From Marchantia polymorpha subsp. ruderalis (lineage: Eukaryota > Streptophyta > Marchantiopsida > Marchantiales > Marchantiaceae), in NCBI GenBank assembly GCA_037833965.1, contig AP031354.1:31474001-31538000 (forward strand): 64,000 bases of DNA, written 5' to 3'. This document shows, piece after piece, positions 38,801-50,766 of the stretch. The notes under the pieces were generated by a model. It did no database searches and was not told where the DNA came from. It worked only from the letters and a program-made list of their open reading frames with translations. How positions within the stretch are numbered: position 1 is the first letter of the stretch; every line of letters starts with the position of its first letter. A program made the position numbers and the translations under genes.

Positions 38801-40923
38801 ATCCATTGACAAAATAAGGGAAGGATCCCATGGTAAACCATTAAGAAACGTGTGTTTTTTTGAACACCCGTTGTTCTCGCTGAAGTCCTACGCTTATTGC
38901 CTACCACCCATGAGATGGAAACGAAGGAGGTAGTGAAAAACAGTGATTCCTCTCGTGGTCAGAAAGGAGTTTGTCACACGGTTACCAACGACAGCAAAGG
39001 TTGGAGGAATTAGTTCAAAAGTACCTCCATAAGGTGGCTACTACTGCGATCTTCCATTGCAGCGACAATTCCCTCCACAGGAGCTTTTTCCAAAACAAAA
39101 CCCTCCTTACCACCGGTCTCGCAATCTAACATCCCTGCGATCGCCTGTGTGATTGCCTCCTGGTTTCCTTGCAAAGCTTTCAGTAGTCCCTGTCACGTCA
39201 AATGCGAGATTAATTTGAGCAAATAGATGTAATACTCATGATCCCTCAGTCAAACTGATAATTCAATCTTCGCTATAATAAAAAAAACTTGTGCTACTGA
39301 ATCGAATACAAACCAGTTTCGTTAAAATCCGCCAGATTGTAACGACACGAAGTGCCAGTAGAAAGCATTATACGGCTCCATAAGATCAAACAAATCAAGG
39401 TACAAGGTCCTTAGAGCTGCATGCTATTCCTCTCGTTTCCTTCAAGAACTGAAGTGTCCAATCACCTTTTGTTCTGAAAGTACGAAGTGGTCAATTTTTA
39501 CTGATGAATATCAAATGAAGATACTCCGAACAAACTGGAAAAAGTGACAAACCTGTAATACTGGACTCCCACACTCATCCGCTCGCAACTGAGCCATGCT
39601 TCCTTTCGAACTCTCTAAAATCTTGCCAACTAGATCGTGGAGAAGCTTCGGAAACGAGAGTCCTTTCGGCCGCATTGCGTCTTTAGACCTGAATGACCCA
39701 AGCTTGTTACCCAAATTCCTCGCTGATTTGGCACCTCCTTTCTCTTGATCGAGAAAGTCGGCAGTTTCCCCACTGAGAAGACACAAGAAGGAACGGAAAA
39801 CGTGTGATCCATATCGATTCAACATCACATCCACCGACTGTGAACCAAGTTCCTGCGAATTTGGCAGCGAAAGGTAGGTCATGAGTTGTTGGCATAGACT
39901 CGATACAAAGGTCCTGTAGATAATTCTACTCGAGAGCAGCGTAAGCCAGTAGGGTCACTCGCCCGCTACACGCCATTTACTTAGAATCTCGTATCCTGAA
40001 GACATTACACGAACCAGACTGGTGTGCAGTATCTAGAGTCTATTGCTAGACAATTCTTTGAGGAGTTCGATCTTAAACCCCGAATTTCTCAGAAATTGCT
40101 TTTCAGCTTTTCAGCTTTAAGAGCTTGAAATTTCGATAGGAGAAATACTTTCACAATCCAACTCAGCCGTTGATACCAACGAATGGGTTGCTGATTGTTG
40201 ACAGAGACAACACGTTCGCTTTGACAATTCAATGCATTCACAGAGAAAGAGCAGACTGTTCACCAGTCTGAAAGTATATATGCAATACAGCTCAAAGTGG
40301 TTATTTACCTGGCAGATAACGGCGAGGATAGACTCCAGGGTCGGGAACCAGTCCGCATTGCGAGAATTGTCATCGAGCAACGTTCGTGCCACTGCCTTCA
40401 ATGCACCTTCTAAGATATGGGAAGCTCCAGGATCGACAGCCATACTGACCGAAACCAAAGTGCAACGCTGGAGAAACTGAACAACGTGAGAAACATCACA
40501 GTAGCTCAGCAGAGTTTCGAGAACTCGTCCGCACCCTGGATCGCAGGCCAGCTGCAGCTCCTGCCCTTGGGTTTCCTCCAACGCACTGACACAAATATTC
40601 TCCCTCTCCTCCTCGTTCGCCCCATCCTTCACCAGAGCCGCAATCTCCAAAAAATAACTCTTCGTCGCAGGATCCAATCTCTTCCTCGACAAATGCTCTC
40701 CCTCCTCACCTTCCGTCGACTTCCAAGCTCGAAATTCCTGCCCATGCTGCTCCTCCTCCTCCTCAAATCGACCACCACCTCCGCCCCTACCTCCACCTCC
40801 ACCTCTGCCCCCACCTCGCCCACCACCACCTCCTCTTCCACCACCACCTCCACCCGAAGTCCTTTGCTTCTTCATTGCGCCCGGCGATCTCCCGGAATCA
40901 TCCCGTTTCCTGCTCAGCCCCAT
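35834..40923 (-). CDS. APUM23: Nop9/APUM23-type pumilio-repeat nucleolar protein
   Basis: Exons, all minus: 40309-40923, 39553-39852, 39025-39189, 38498-38641, 38214-38333, 37747-37932, 37393-37544, 36835-37017 and 35834-36533. The introns are GT-AG and the product is 854 residues. Members of this family bind pre-rRNA and are needed for 18S/40S processing in the nucleolus. Visible parts: an RGG-like Gly/Arg tract (24-52), an acidic run (54-58), and the conserved Nop9 opening with 'DPATKSYFLEIAALVKDG' and 'ACDPGCGRVLETLL'. PUM-type helical repeats follow to about 620 ('MLNRYGSHVFRSFLCL', 'KEGFVLEKAPVEGIVAAMEDR', 'LHQSANFVVQVLISCA', 'RDPSGSRVLEAFL', 'ALHPIGCFIVEK'). The tail has the family's 'KKPEQWRSKESTKQSTHKAF' segment and Lys-rich nucleolar signals. 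It is somewhat longer than typical plant members, mainly at the two tails. The frame is open upstream to a GTG at 40959, but 40923 is the first ATG. The exon 7 start (37544) is the least certain junction. Confidence 0.92.
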
Positions 40924-42434
40924 CCCATCAATTGATTCTGCCCGTCCAGCGAAAATCACGAGACTCTGAATCGCATTCTGACTGCGGGATTTCTCGACAA
41001 TTTTGAATGCCCGTCGATTTCGAATTTCCTCGGCACCTGCCTTTGTCTGCGTCGACGATTAGGGCTACTGCGCACGGGAGCCCGCAGACAGAAACCTTGT
41101 GACTTCTGTTTACCGCGCGGGATGTCCCGTCGATGTTGCCCTGACTCCTCCTCGCGGAACGAGGTCCTCCGTCCGACACTGCACCTGGAAATGGGACGGA
41201 AGCCAGTGGATGGACGCATCTTTCCGTCACTCAGTGAACCGTGTAAAGTCACGAAGGCGGAAGTCACAATTTGCCGGTTCGCAAAAACCCGGAACTGGTT
41301 TATTCAACCCACTCGTCTGATTAGGGTGATTTCGGCCAACTATCACCAGATTATCACTTGATATATCTATATTCTGAAAAGTAATCTTCGAGTGACTTAC
41401 TATGCGTGCTATACTACATACTAAAATCAGCTAATCATGTGAAGATAAGCAAAAATATTTTGGTGATTTCGTACTACATTAGCCATATAATTCCATTGTC
41501 ATTTATCTGTATGTTAAGAATCGAGGATACTCTAGTGTTCGTCTCAGCTAAATTACTTTGTGGATAACTCCTATAGTGACATTAGACCTCGATCGCGATG
41601 GTTTTGGTCGTGCAACTTCTTTAATTCTTTTAACAGCATATTGACTGGCCACTCGTGATTATTTAGTATTAATTCACCAACTGTGAAGTAGTATTAGAAA
41701 ATAACAATACTTGAAATAAATACAGTTGTTTAGTATATGATCGTGTTCATCAATGCACGTTAGGCAGACTTGCTAGTAAGCAGCTTTACGAGGACGCGGG
41801 TCGAAGGGGGCACGGTAAAGATAACCCGAGTTAATAAGGGTGGCAGAAAACAATTATTCAGTACACCGAATTTTGAGAAAGCAAACCCCACTCCGCAGAA
41901 CAAAGCCAGACTGAGATCATGTGACGAGCACAAGGCAAAGCCCACTGTTAATGATGAGTCAGTAGTTTCGGCCCTAACTCTGGTCATGAGGTTTTCGACA
42001 AAGGCAGTAGTAAAAGATTAGTCATCCGATTAAGAGTGCACATTGGAGCATTTAGCAGAGGGGAACAATAATTGTTTCACACAAGACCCACAGAGCGGAT
42101 GGGAATGCAGAAGAAAAACCCGAACGATATAAAAAAAATTGCCACCAAAGACAAATATGCACATGAGAAATAAAAGGGGGAACAGCGAAAGACGCTTCTT
42201 GCAATTTACAACTCCACAACCAAAATTGCCAAGACTTTGAGCCTTGGATTGCTTGCTGAAGAACCCACATTTGCTAGTCGCACTCGATGCTCTCTCACTA
42301 TCTCTGTGTGTGTGTAGTCTCCACGCTTTGAACCTCAATCTAAGGCATGTTTGACATACAATTGCCCTGGTTGCAGTGACCTAAACTAAAATAAATTGCG
42401 ACATAAGCTTTATGTAAAGCTCGGAGTATGTCAG
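40924..42434. other. Intergenic region between the APUM23 start and the TLC gene stop
   Basis: The first 400 bp are GC-richer and are probably the APUM23 promoter and leader. Overlapping frames on both strands at 40928-41361 look like shadows. From 41380 to 41760 the DNA is AT-richer and empty. A frame at 41770-42021 (plus, TTG start) has no recognised domain. From about 42030 to 42434 is the likely 3' UTR of the TLC gene, with a short (TG)n run at about 42305-42315. Confidence 0.45.
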
Positions 42435-44263
42435 CTACACTGCTTTCTTCTTCTTCTTGGTCAATTTGTACATAACCATTCGAGCAATTTTGTAAAACCA
42501 GAAGACACTGACGACCTGGATACCAACGGCGCCAAACTGCAAAAGAGCATGCAAACATATTTCACCGAATTTTGAGTAAGCTCTCTGGACTGACAGAGCA
42601 ATCGAATCTTGAGATCACAAACACCATAATCAACAAGGGAAAAGACTCTGCGTAATGCCATTAGCAGCAACACACATTTCGGATGTATCTGCTGTAAACG
42701 ACGACGCTTACCTTGACCACAGGCGTGCTCTGAGAGTTGAGAGTGTGGTAGACGACGTATGGGCCAACTCCCATCCTTGCCAAAGTAAATATAACGACGA
42801 AAGAGAGCTGCATGATCCATCCGCCGGAAGTGGTCATTTCTCAGTCTAGCAACAAAGATTTGTATGGGCCAGAACTGTAGAAGTATCGACAGTTCTGCTC
42901 TAAAGACACAGGACACGAAACTACGAAGAGAACACATAATATCTGCATCGACGTTCAAAACTAGTGGGCTCGGGCAGAGTTGAGATTCTCAACTTACATC
43001 ATTCGCCATGTTCAGAGGAGTATCCTTGATGCCAAACTCTTTGAAGAGTTCTCGAGCATGCATGAAAGGGTTTGACAGTTCCATGAGCCAAAGGCACGCG
43101 ACGAGCTCTGTCCCACACTGCATTACATCTTTTGCTTCGTTAGGGCACTGGAAACACGAAGCAAAGAAGAGATTGACGCTTTCCAAAACCTCTACAGGAC
43201 TCAGACAAATTGTGTTACAGAATTCAAATCGAAATAAATTGAGCTCATAAACAACTGAAACCAAAACTAGATATTTACTGCCCAGACTACTAACCGTTTG
43301 AGTCATAAATCCATAACCAAGACCCATGATCGTGATGATATGGTGCACAGCATTGCCGATATCCCTCGGAAAAACTACCAGGCAGCAGAAGAAATCGTAT
43401 ACAAAGTACGCGAGGCTGGTCTTGATTGCACGCATCTGTAAGCATTCAGTTGTGAACATCATTGAAGCACATTGAGACCTAGCATAAAAGCTGACATCGA
43501 TATACTTAATGCACCCTGCCCAAAGAGCCTGGACACGACTCCAGCAATGCTTCAAGAGTTTCACAACCATTTGTGCTCCGTAAACATCAAACCCGATTCA
43601 CTTGAACTTGGATCAGGCGACATGCCCAAAAGAGCCCAACTGGATGACATGAAACAGAATTTTGACAGCGTTTGTCCGCTTGGTCTGAAACTTCATCATT
43701 TTCGTTACATTCAACTATAGTTATTACTTGAATGCAATGCACTACTGTCCAATTATTCACATCCTTCGCACAATTCATGCATTTCAATTTTCAGTTCCAC
43801 CGAGATCGGCAGGCCATTCACGTCTGAGAGGGCGCTAATCGTTGATACTAACAGTCTAAGAAAAATATCTCGAGAGCAAGGTGCATGACACGTGCTCCAC
43901 GATCTCAGGAAGACACATGTTCAAATCGATTCATACCAGAAAGACGAGGAAAAAGAGAGCAGAGTTTCATTCTGCATTCATTTCCTTCGAAACAATTGTA
44001 CCCTGCATTGGAACAATCCAAATAGCAGATCGAGAAAAAATGCCCACCTGTAAGGCGGAAGAAGGACCGCCGATGCCATCCAGAGGGCGAGACCAGTCAC
44101 TGACAGAGGCCATGCAGAGATAAGCTGCCACAAACACATGAACCATAGAAACGCAGCGATTGCAAAACTCGCCTGACTTCTTCTTCCCTAACAGAGCAGT
44201 CACAATGCCAAATCCGGCTCCCCATGCCACCGTGCCCACTGCCAGCCCTTGCCAGTCCGCCAT
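42435..44263 (-). CDS. TLC-domain membrane protein (TRAM-LAG1-CLN8 family, TLCD5/TMEM136-like)
   Basis: Exons, all minus: 44048-44263, 43295-43435, 42998-43117, 42712-42807 and 42435-42536. All four introns are phase 0 with GT-AG ends, giving 224 residues and a TAG stop. The protein opens with a hydrophobic segment (about 6-25). The TLC core starts at 'FCNRCVSMVHVFVAAYLC' and includes 'SLAYFVYDFFCCL' (79-91) and the paired histidines 'NAVHHIITIMG' (100-110). 'TELVACLWLMELSNPFMHAREL', the signature just after the histidine segment, follows, and the last helices end at 'SVFWFYKIARMVMYK'. The C terminus is KKKKKAV, so lysines sit at -3 and -4, a KKxx-type ER retrieval signal. TLC proteins act in lipid sensing or lipid metabolism in ER-derived membranes; the substrate here is unknown. 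The length matches plant TLC proteins of this subgroup. Confidence 0.92.
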
Positions 44264-44600
44264 CTCACTTCACTCTCCAAGCCCCCACAAACCTCAAAGC
44301 TTCCCTCCCTCCTCTCCCTGCCCTCCGTCCCTCTCACACCACCTCGCCCTGAAATTCTACCACCACCTCGATTCCACACTCCAATCTCACCCCGTGCACC
44401 GAAACTACGCACGGGCCGATCACTCTCGCCAACATTCAGCGACCGATGAAGAGCGACGCGCGGGCGATGCGCTCTCATGTACCGACTGCGAAGCGCTGTC
44501 AGCTCGTGCAGCTGCTGTGACGCAGTAGCACCATTCAAAGCTTTGAAATGCTTGGAAGAAGTAGCTCCCCAAGCATTGGTTACCTTTGACAGAACCTCAG
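44264..44600 (-). promoter_or_regulatory. Probable leader and promoter of the TLC-domain gene
   Basis: A CT-rich plus strand (GA-rich in the gene's sense) directly upstream of the start codon fits a leader. Frames at 44160-44528 (plus) and 44200-44538 (minus) overlap each other and the first exon, and look like composition shadows. Confidence 0.35.
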
Positions 44601-47600
44601 CTAAGGGCTCACCTTCTGCGAGGCATAATTAATAATTTTCTCGGTGCATAATTGCGATTACTACTTGTGGATTGTGCTTTGCAGTGGACGGGACGAGGTG
44701 ATCCAAAGTCTCTGGGTTTAGATCGTCCAACTAAGAAAGTCCTTCCACCATCTCTCAAAACTTCGAAGTTCATTATTTTACGCACCGCACCCAATGACGC
44801 TTTTCATTATACAACTCAAAATTTCTACATTGCTTTGAAAGTGCAGTTTTATGAGAGGCTTGAGACTCTCACGGGGTCAAGTTCAGAATGAAGGAGTCAG
44901 TTTTGGTGGACTACCTTTATATGCTCAATTAAAGCTGATCTTAGAGTGTAAATTGTTCGACTTTAATAAAATCATTGGTATTTCCAACATTCCGTCAGAC
45001 TCTATGGTCAGTTTTAGCATTGTAGCAAAACATATACGACGATCATATTTTTTCTGATGAGTGCTTGTCATACGATAACCTTTGTTCCATGACAATGTAT
45101 ATTGGTTCACCATCTCATGTTTCGTAACCGGCGATTTGTGAGAAATGGTTATCCTTCCTTCCTTCCTTCCATTCACTTTGGACCTTATTTTTTGTGTACC
45201 GTAAACTTCAGAACGAGTACAAATGCTTTCAGCGAAGCCATCCCTAAACTTTGTGAGAGAAATAACCGAGTCAATGAAATGAGAGGGAAGTTCTCATGTC
45301 AGCTTTTTATCTAACAAAATGTTACGCCTTGCACTAACATGACAATTTGATTCACTTCTTCATCCGACCTAGAGAAGTACTTTCCGTTCATGCATACATG
45401 CAATGAAAGAGATAGAGAAAGGGAAAGTTGAGTTATGCGGGTAGCTGTTCCAATATAATCTTTGCATTGGTTCTCTCTATGCGCTTCAACTTTAATGATC
45501 CCACTATCAACGTTGTTGATGTATTGTGATTATTCGTAACTTTTGCCATTAGATAACAGAGGAGTAAATTTGATTGCTCATTCTTCTTCTTCTTTTCTTT
45601 GTATTGTGTTCTATAATTTAATTTTTTATTCTAAAATGTGAATTTTTATAAGTAAATCCAGTTTATTTTCAAATTTTCATTTACACAAACAGAAATCAAA
45701 TCCGGTGACTTGCTTCAATTTGATTCTAAATATTCAGTATGTTTTTCAAAATACCAGTGAAAAAATTGACAGTATCAAATTTTTTTTAGTAGTAGTTCAA
45801 TTTCTTAATTTCAACATAACAAATGTCATAACATTGGTAGTTAGTGCACGATACATAATCTACACACTCTTACCTAATAGAAATATATAAGCGTAACCAA
45901 TCTCCTTTAGCCATAGTTATTTCGATTAAGTCTAAATTGATTACAAAATCACTTACATACAAAAATATGAAGTGCATGATCAAAAGAATCAAAGATAAAG
46001 TTCGATTTTTAAGGAAACGTGATGTGCTAACTAGCATGCATTGGTGTGTTAGATGAAGTGCAAGATGCTTTTTACAAATGTATCACTATAAGAGATCAAA
46101 GCTGCTTTATATACATGGTAGCCATAATTCATAGATTAGTATTTGAACACGTTTTATACCCATGAAACAATCAACGAAGGAAATCCTTAAAATCGCATCA
46201 TATCTTTGAATACAACTTTAAAATCATTTTATCAACTTTGAACTCATTTTAAAACATCTATATTGTTCACATAAGTTGGATGAACCCTGTCAAAAAAGTG
46301 ATCTTGCTCGGTTTTAGAATGTGAGGAGAGATTGTTTGTTAAACAATGATAATTGTGATTGAGCTGCAAGTGATGAGGAAATTATCATGAGTATGGATTA
46401 TTAATAATGATATTGATAATAGATTTGGTGTTTAGAACGTGAAATCTAATTTACTACTTATATTCATCTAGTAACGTTATTTGAGATTTCACATCCTAGT
46501 TTAAAGAGGATACTACAGACAATATCATCTACGACATTCAAGTCATGGTGTGAAATGAAATATGTTTATGATTCTATAGTTAATGTTTGTTGCTTATCTC
46601 TCCTTTAAATTTTGAAGACAAATAATACTTAAAATCTTTACATAAACTCATTCAGAGATGAAAACTACGAAGTAAGTTTTGAGCGAAATCATATAAAATC
46701 TTAGAGATCTGAAAATCCAATTTTAACAAAGAGTTTTACAGGTAAAAAATCAACTTAAAAATTTATAGAAGTCATAATGAGAAGAAAAGAAGAAGGAGCA
46801 ATGCAAATAATAAAGCTAAAAATCATAGCTTTCCAACTCTATGTTGATTTCTTCTTTTATGGCTTGCAAGTGACTTTCTGAACATTTTGGTGTGAATATA
46901 TAAGAATGAACTTATGAATACAATTCTGGTCTCCAATCCACATTATTATATAATCATCTGAATATTTTGATGACGCAGGCTATTTTTTCATTAAAAAATA
47001 TTAATAAATAAACATTTACTGGTATTAATAATATTATTTCATTTCACGAGGGTCGAAGATCTAAATCCTGTTTTGAAGATTTCAGCAAAGTCGGGGTCCG
47101 GACTCCTCTCTTCTCGCTTCCGCGAGGGAGCCCAAATCGGAATTATTTATATATTGTTTATTATACATATAGTTAACAAAGTCATGAGCACTTTCCACTT
47201 GTATGTCAATCACACGTACTACTCAGTTTCAATTGGTATAAAATAATAAACCCCTTATTTGATAGAGTTTTCCTTAAGAGTGAAATCTCTATCCATTAGG
47301 ATGACTTAGGTGTTTAATCGCGCGTTAATACTTATTGAAAGACGTATATTTGATTGTATATTTATATACTGAATATTTTAGACTCCACGCGTCAAGTGCA
47401 AGTGCCTTCGGCATGATTCCGGCCTTTCTCTTCAAGAGCCCCAATTCCCAACTCGTGCTCGGGTTACACAAGGCCTCATAAAATTTGGCATTTTATTTTT
47501 AGATGCCAAATTTGCCAAAAATAAAAAGTCAAAATTGCCAAAATTGAATTGTTGTCTTTATTTCTGAGTTTGATGCAAAAATTCAAATATCGGATATTTA

Positions 47601-47774
47601 AAAAAATTATAAAATTTGACAATTGGAAGTACTTATATACGCTTAGATTCAATCAGCAAAAAGAGTACCACTCAAGTGATACTTTAACACCGTTCTAAGA
47701 GATACTCTTCGCTAACAGACCACCTGCTTTGCTGCTTGCCAAGTGATGATAGAATGATATAACCTCCACACCAA
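44601..47774. other. AT-rich intergenic DNA, no gene seen
   Basis: A (TTCC)n run is at about 45151-45168. From about 45400 onward the DNA is strongly AT-rich. Small GC-richer islands at about 47045-47135 and 47390-47460 stand out and might be ends of decayed elements. An 11-bp inverted repeat (AAATTTGGCAT / ATGCCAAATTT) spans 47481-47513. No coding region is supported. Confidence 0.55.
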
Positions 47775-47863
47775 CATAGTCACTCATCCAAAAGATCAAT
47801 GACTTGTTAAACCTTCACATGTATGTGAAGGTTTAACAAGTCATTGCTAGATGAGTGACTATG
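47775..47863. repeat. Near-perfect 89-nt hairpin (MIRNA-like foldback or short MITE)
   Basis: A 24-nt arm at 47797-47820 (starting CAATGACTTGTTAAACC) is the exact reverse complement of 47823-47846, with only two bases between them. An outer 14-nt arm at 47775-47788 (CATAGTCACTCATC) pairs exactly with 47850-47863. Inner and outer stems are joined by an asymmetric loop of 8 versus 3 nt. The strand of any transcript is unknown. The shape fits a plant MIRNA-like foldback, a very short MITE or a small inverted duplication. There is no obvious target duplication. Confidence 0.85.
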
Positions 47864-48434
47864 ACTGCAGAAAAATTTCTTCTCCTCATGTCTTTCACAT
47901 TTCATATTCTTTTATACATGAATGTTTGATCATTCGTCATGTGACTTGGCTGAAGAGATATACTGTACCCCAAAGGATTATAGTATCTAGTTTTTTTCCC
48001 TCGATAAATTTGTGAACTTTTGACTGAAATTACTGAAAAATTGCAAGTTGTAAGTTTAATTGTGAAACACAAAACAAGGTTTGTTAAAAAGCAATACTTA
48101 GAACAAATACTCAAATTGTTCACTGAACACTGTATCACAAAGCAAGCTTATGTATTTGTACCCATTTGTATGAAACTTGTTAACAACTATTGTCAGTGAT
48201 CTGTGATTCCAGTTTTCCGGTTCTTGGTAACCCTGAAAACTAGATTTAAAAAATCCTCACATCTGGTGTATCTTTTATGTCTTTTCATGTCCTTTTGTTA
48301 TCGCTTTAATTTGTCTTCCACCTAAACTTTGTATCACCGTAGCCATGTATTGTCCTCGTCTTCCATTCTTGTATAGCTGTAGCCAAGCGATTGATGTTGT
48401 TGTGTACTGGTGGTCCTACTCCTACTCACCTAAA

Positions 48435-48507
48435 GCGCCTGGAGCTCAGTGGATAGAGCGTCTGTTTCCTGAGCAGAAAGTCATAGCTTCGATCCAAATC
48501 TCCCTTG
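48435..48507 (+). pseudogene. tRNA-Arg(CCT) relic or tRNA-headed SINE
   Basis: The segment starts GCGCCTGGAGCTCAGTGGAT and continues with a D-arm, an anticodon arm around TTTCCTGAGCAG (anticodon CCT) and a T-arm ending in GCTTCGATCC. This is very close to plant tRNA-Arg(CCT). The 3' half of the acceptor stem, which should pair with GCGCCTG, is replaced by unrelated sequence, and the B box is altered (CTTCGATCC for GGTTCGACCC). It therefore cannot fold as a full tRNA. A retroposed or truncated tRNA, or the head of a SINE, are both possible. Confidence 0.75.
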
Positions 48508-49146
48508 TCTTTGACCAATTTCACATCTGTGACACTAGATTACGCTCCATGTCCGTCAGGTTTGCTTTATCCTGTATGCGTCACGCATTTAAGCACTAGT
48601 CTTCTTACAACCAGGGGTTGGATTTCTCCTACTTCTACTGACATCGATACATCTGCCTTTGCTGCTGGCGCACACAAAACGCCACGACCCGTCTAATTTC
48701 TTACCATTTTTTGCTCAACAATATGTTCCGATATTGATTCCACAAGCGATATTTATAATGCAAATAGATTAGGACTGCAGAAAAATATCTTGAACTTAAA
48801 AAGCTCCCCTCGCTATAGATCGGCCCAAATTTAACACCAGGCGTGCATATCCATTTGCATCGACATCTGACTCAATTCAGGAGGGAAAACCAACAAGCAA
48901 AGGTTTGGGCACATAGTTTGGCGTTCCTGCATGCTTGTTAAGTGTGTGACCAGAAGGGCAAACTACCAGTCCAAGGCAAGAAAATTGAGGATGATGACTC
49001 TACTCATCTTCAGCGATGATTTACAAACTTGACACTTCAAAACGAATTTTTGTTCTGAGGCTCAAGTAAGTCAGGCTATTTAGGTGTGCTGGTTTGCAAG
49101 AAGCTGATGGGGTTATAGTCCAGGATCATTCCACGAACTATGCCCC

Positions 49147-49374
49147 TTGTTCGCTGCCCAACTTGGATCCACCAGTTGTGAGTTTCGATTGAATGACTCT
49201 CCGTGCAAGATTTGCGAAAGCACAGATGAGGTTGATCAGAGGCTACTATATGACGGTTGCAATAGCGAGTATCACTTGTTTTGTCTTCCTCGTGAACTTA
49301 CCCATGTCCCTGCAAGTCTGTGGTTTTTGCCCTCAATGCTCTACATGGATTTCCAATACTTTTTAGACCTATAA
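49147..49374 (+). pseudogene. Decayed PHD-finger fragment
   Basis: One frame reads 'CKICESTDEVDQRLLYDGC', then 'NSEYHLFCLPRELTHVPAS' and 'LWFLPSM'. This follows the PHD consensus (C..C, LLCD.C, EYH.fCL, vP..WfCPsC), with two zinc ligands lost: C to Y in LLYDGC, and both cysteines of WFCPSC, now WFLPSM. The frame opens at a TTG, not an ATG, and ends after about 75 codons with no flanking exon recognised. It is most likely a relic of a chromatin-reader gene or of a captured gene fragment. Confidence 0.6.
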
Positions 49375-49699
49375 TATGCAATGTTCTGAGGTCTTGAATA
49401 ACATGAGATTTTTGTGGCCTTTCTGTTTTATTTAGATTTCCTTCCTTATACCAGTTTGGAATCTTGCTTACTGATTTCCATATAGCTGAACCGGGCCAGC
49501 ATTTGAGCTAAACTTTGCGTTTCTTCTGGGTTTTAACTATTTTCAATAAGGTCATATTGCCATCTAGACTGCAATTAGTAGCTCTGAACGAGATTACTGC
49601 CTCTAGAGTTTTGGGCTCTTCATTATAAGATACATTTATAATCCGTCTTGGGAGGGAATCTTCAAGAAAGTTTTCCTCTCGCAGAGTTATTTATTGGAG

Positions 49700-50766
49700 G
49701 GGGCGGAGAGGCTCTAAGATAACAAGGTGTGTTTAAGTTTCATTCGTATGTTCGGGCATGTCGACATGATTTTGCAATGCCTCCACACACTCTACAAGTT
49801 GCGCATGCTTTTCAAAATTCTCAACAAATTGTGAATGGTCTTCGGCTACGGAGTAAAAGAAATCATCGTCTGCCTTGGCAGATCCCTCTCTCATATACGA
49901 ACACATTCGTCCCGCTGTCTACATCAGAGATCAGAGGAGATTTGTAAATACTTGGTGCTGAAAGTTCACAACTTTCTTCTGTGTAGATCAGATACGCAAA
50001 CAGCTATCGAGCACTCTTCGCTTCCCTTCATTTTCCACCTTCTTCACGCAGCATTTGTTGCGTCTGAACCTTCCATTGGCAGTTGGTGGAAAAGCACGAT
50101 CTACATGAGGACCCGGCTCTTAAAAAAGGACGTGGTCATCGACGATACTCCGCGCCGTCATGAATTCACAAAGCGCTTTGTCCTTCCAGCAGAAGTTTCA
50201 CAGTTAGATCGATGTATGCATTAACGGAAAAACGCAAGCGAAGGTGAGTTTCTCATGACATAGCAGTGATGCCTGAGGTCTGCAAGGTTTGTAAAGACGA
50301 AGACTCCGGTTTTTTGATCCTGGAGTCTTGATGACGAATCCCCAACACATAGCTGAAAATGCCCACTGTGTCTCACTTGCCTGATAAATCATCGAGCTAA
50401 AGTTTCACACGAACTGCTAGAACGTAAATATGGTGTAAATTTGACATGTCTACTGAGTTGAAGTGTTATTCATGTAGTCTGCGTGGAACTTTGTACAATC
50501 TCTCGAAGGGAGCAAAATCAAACACTAAGAATCGGGTTAATGGTTCTAATCCTGGTCCAGCAGCAACAGCATGGGCTGAAATGCCTATTAAATGCAACAT
50601 ACAAGCCTGTATATCAAATGCCTTTCGCATTCAATATGGAAACCTTTCGAATCACCACGCAACTTTTCATAGATGTTTCAACCAAAGATTAATCGACCTG
50701 GAACCTGATATGAACCGCCCTTTAGATCGGACTACCCCCAGATTTGAGCCAGACCCGTATGTCTAG
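49700..50766 (+). other. GC-richer block with open frames of unknown status
   Basis: Frames at 49835-50224 and 50446-50766 lie on the same strand as the PHD relic. The second begins with a true ATG and encodes 106 residues starting MSTELKCYSC. Neither resembles a known family, and no splice architecture linking them to the PHD fragment could be shown. They may be decayed exons of the same former gene or chance frames. Confidence 0.25.

Noticed and set aside
40924-40959. Upstream GTG start for the APUM23 protein
   Set aside because: The frame is open to GTG at 40959, but a plant nuclear gene should start at the first in-frame ATG, 40923.
41770-42021. 83-codon frame between APUM23 and the TLC gene
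   Set aside because: Starts at TTG, has no recognised motif, and lies just before the TLC 3' region.
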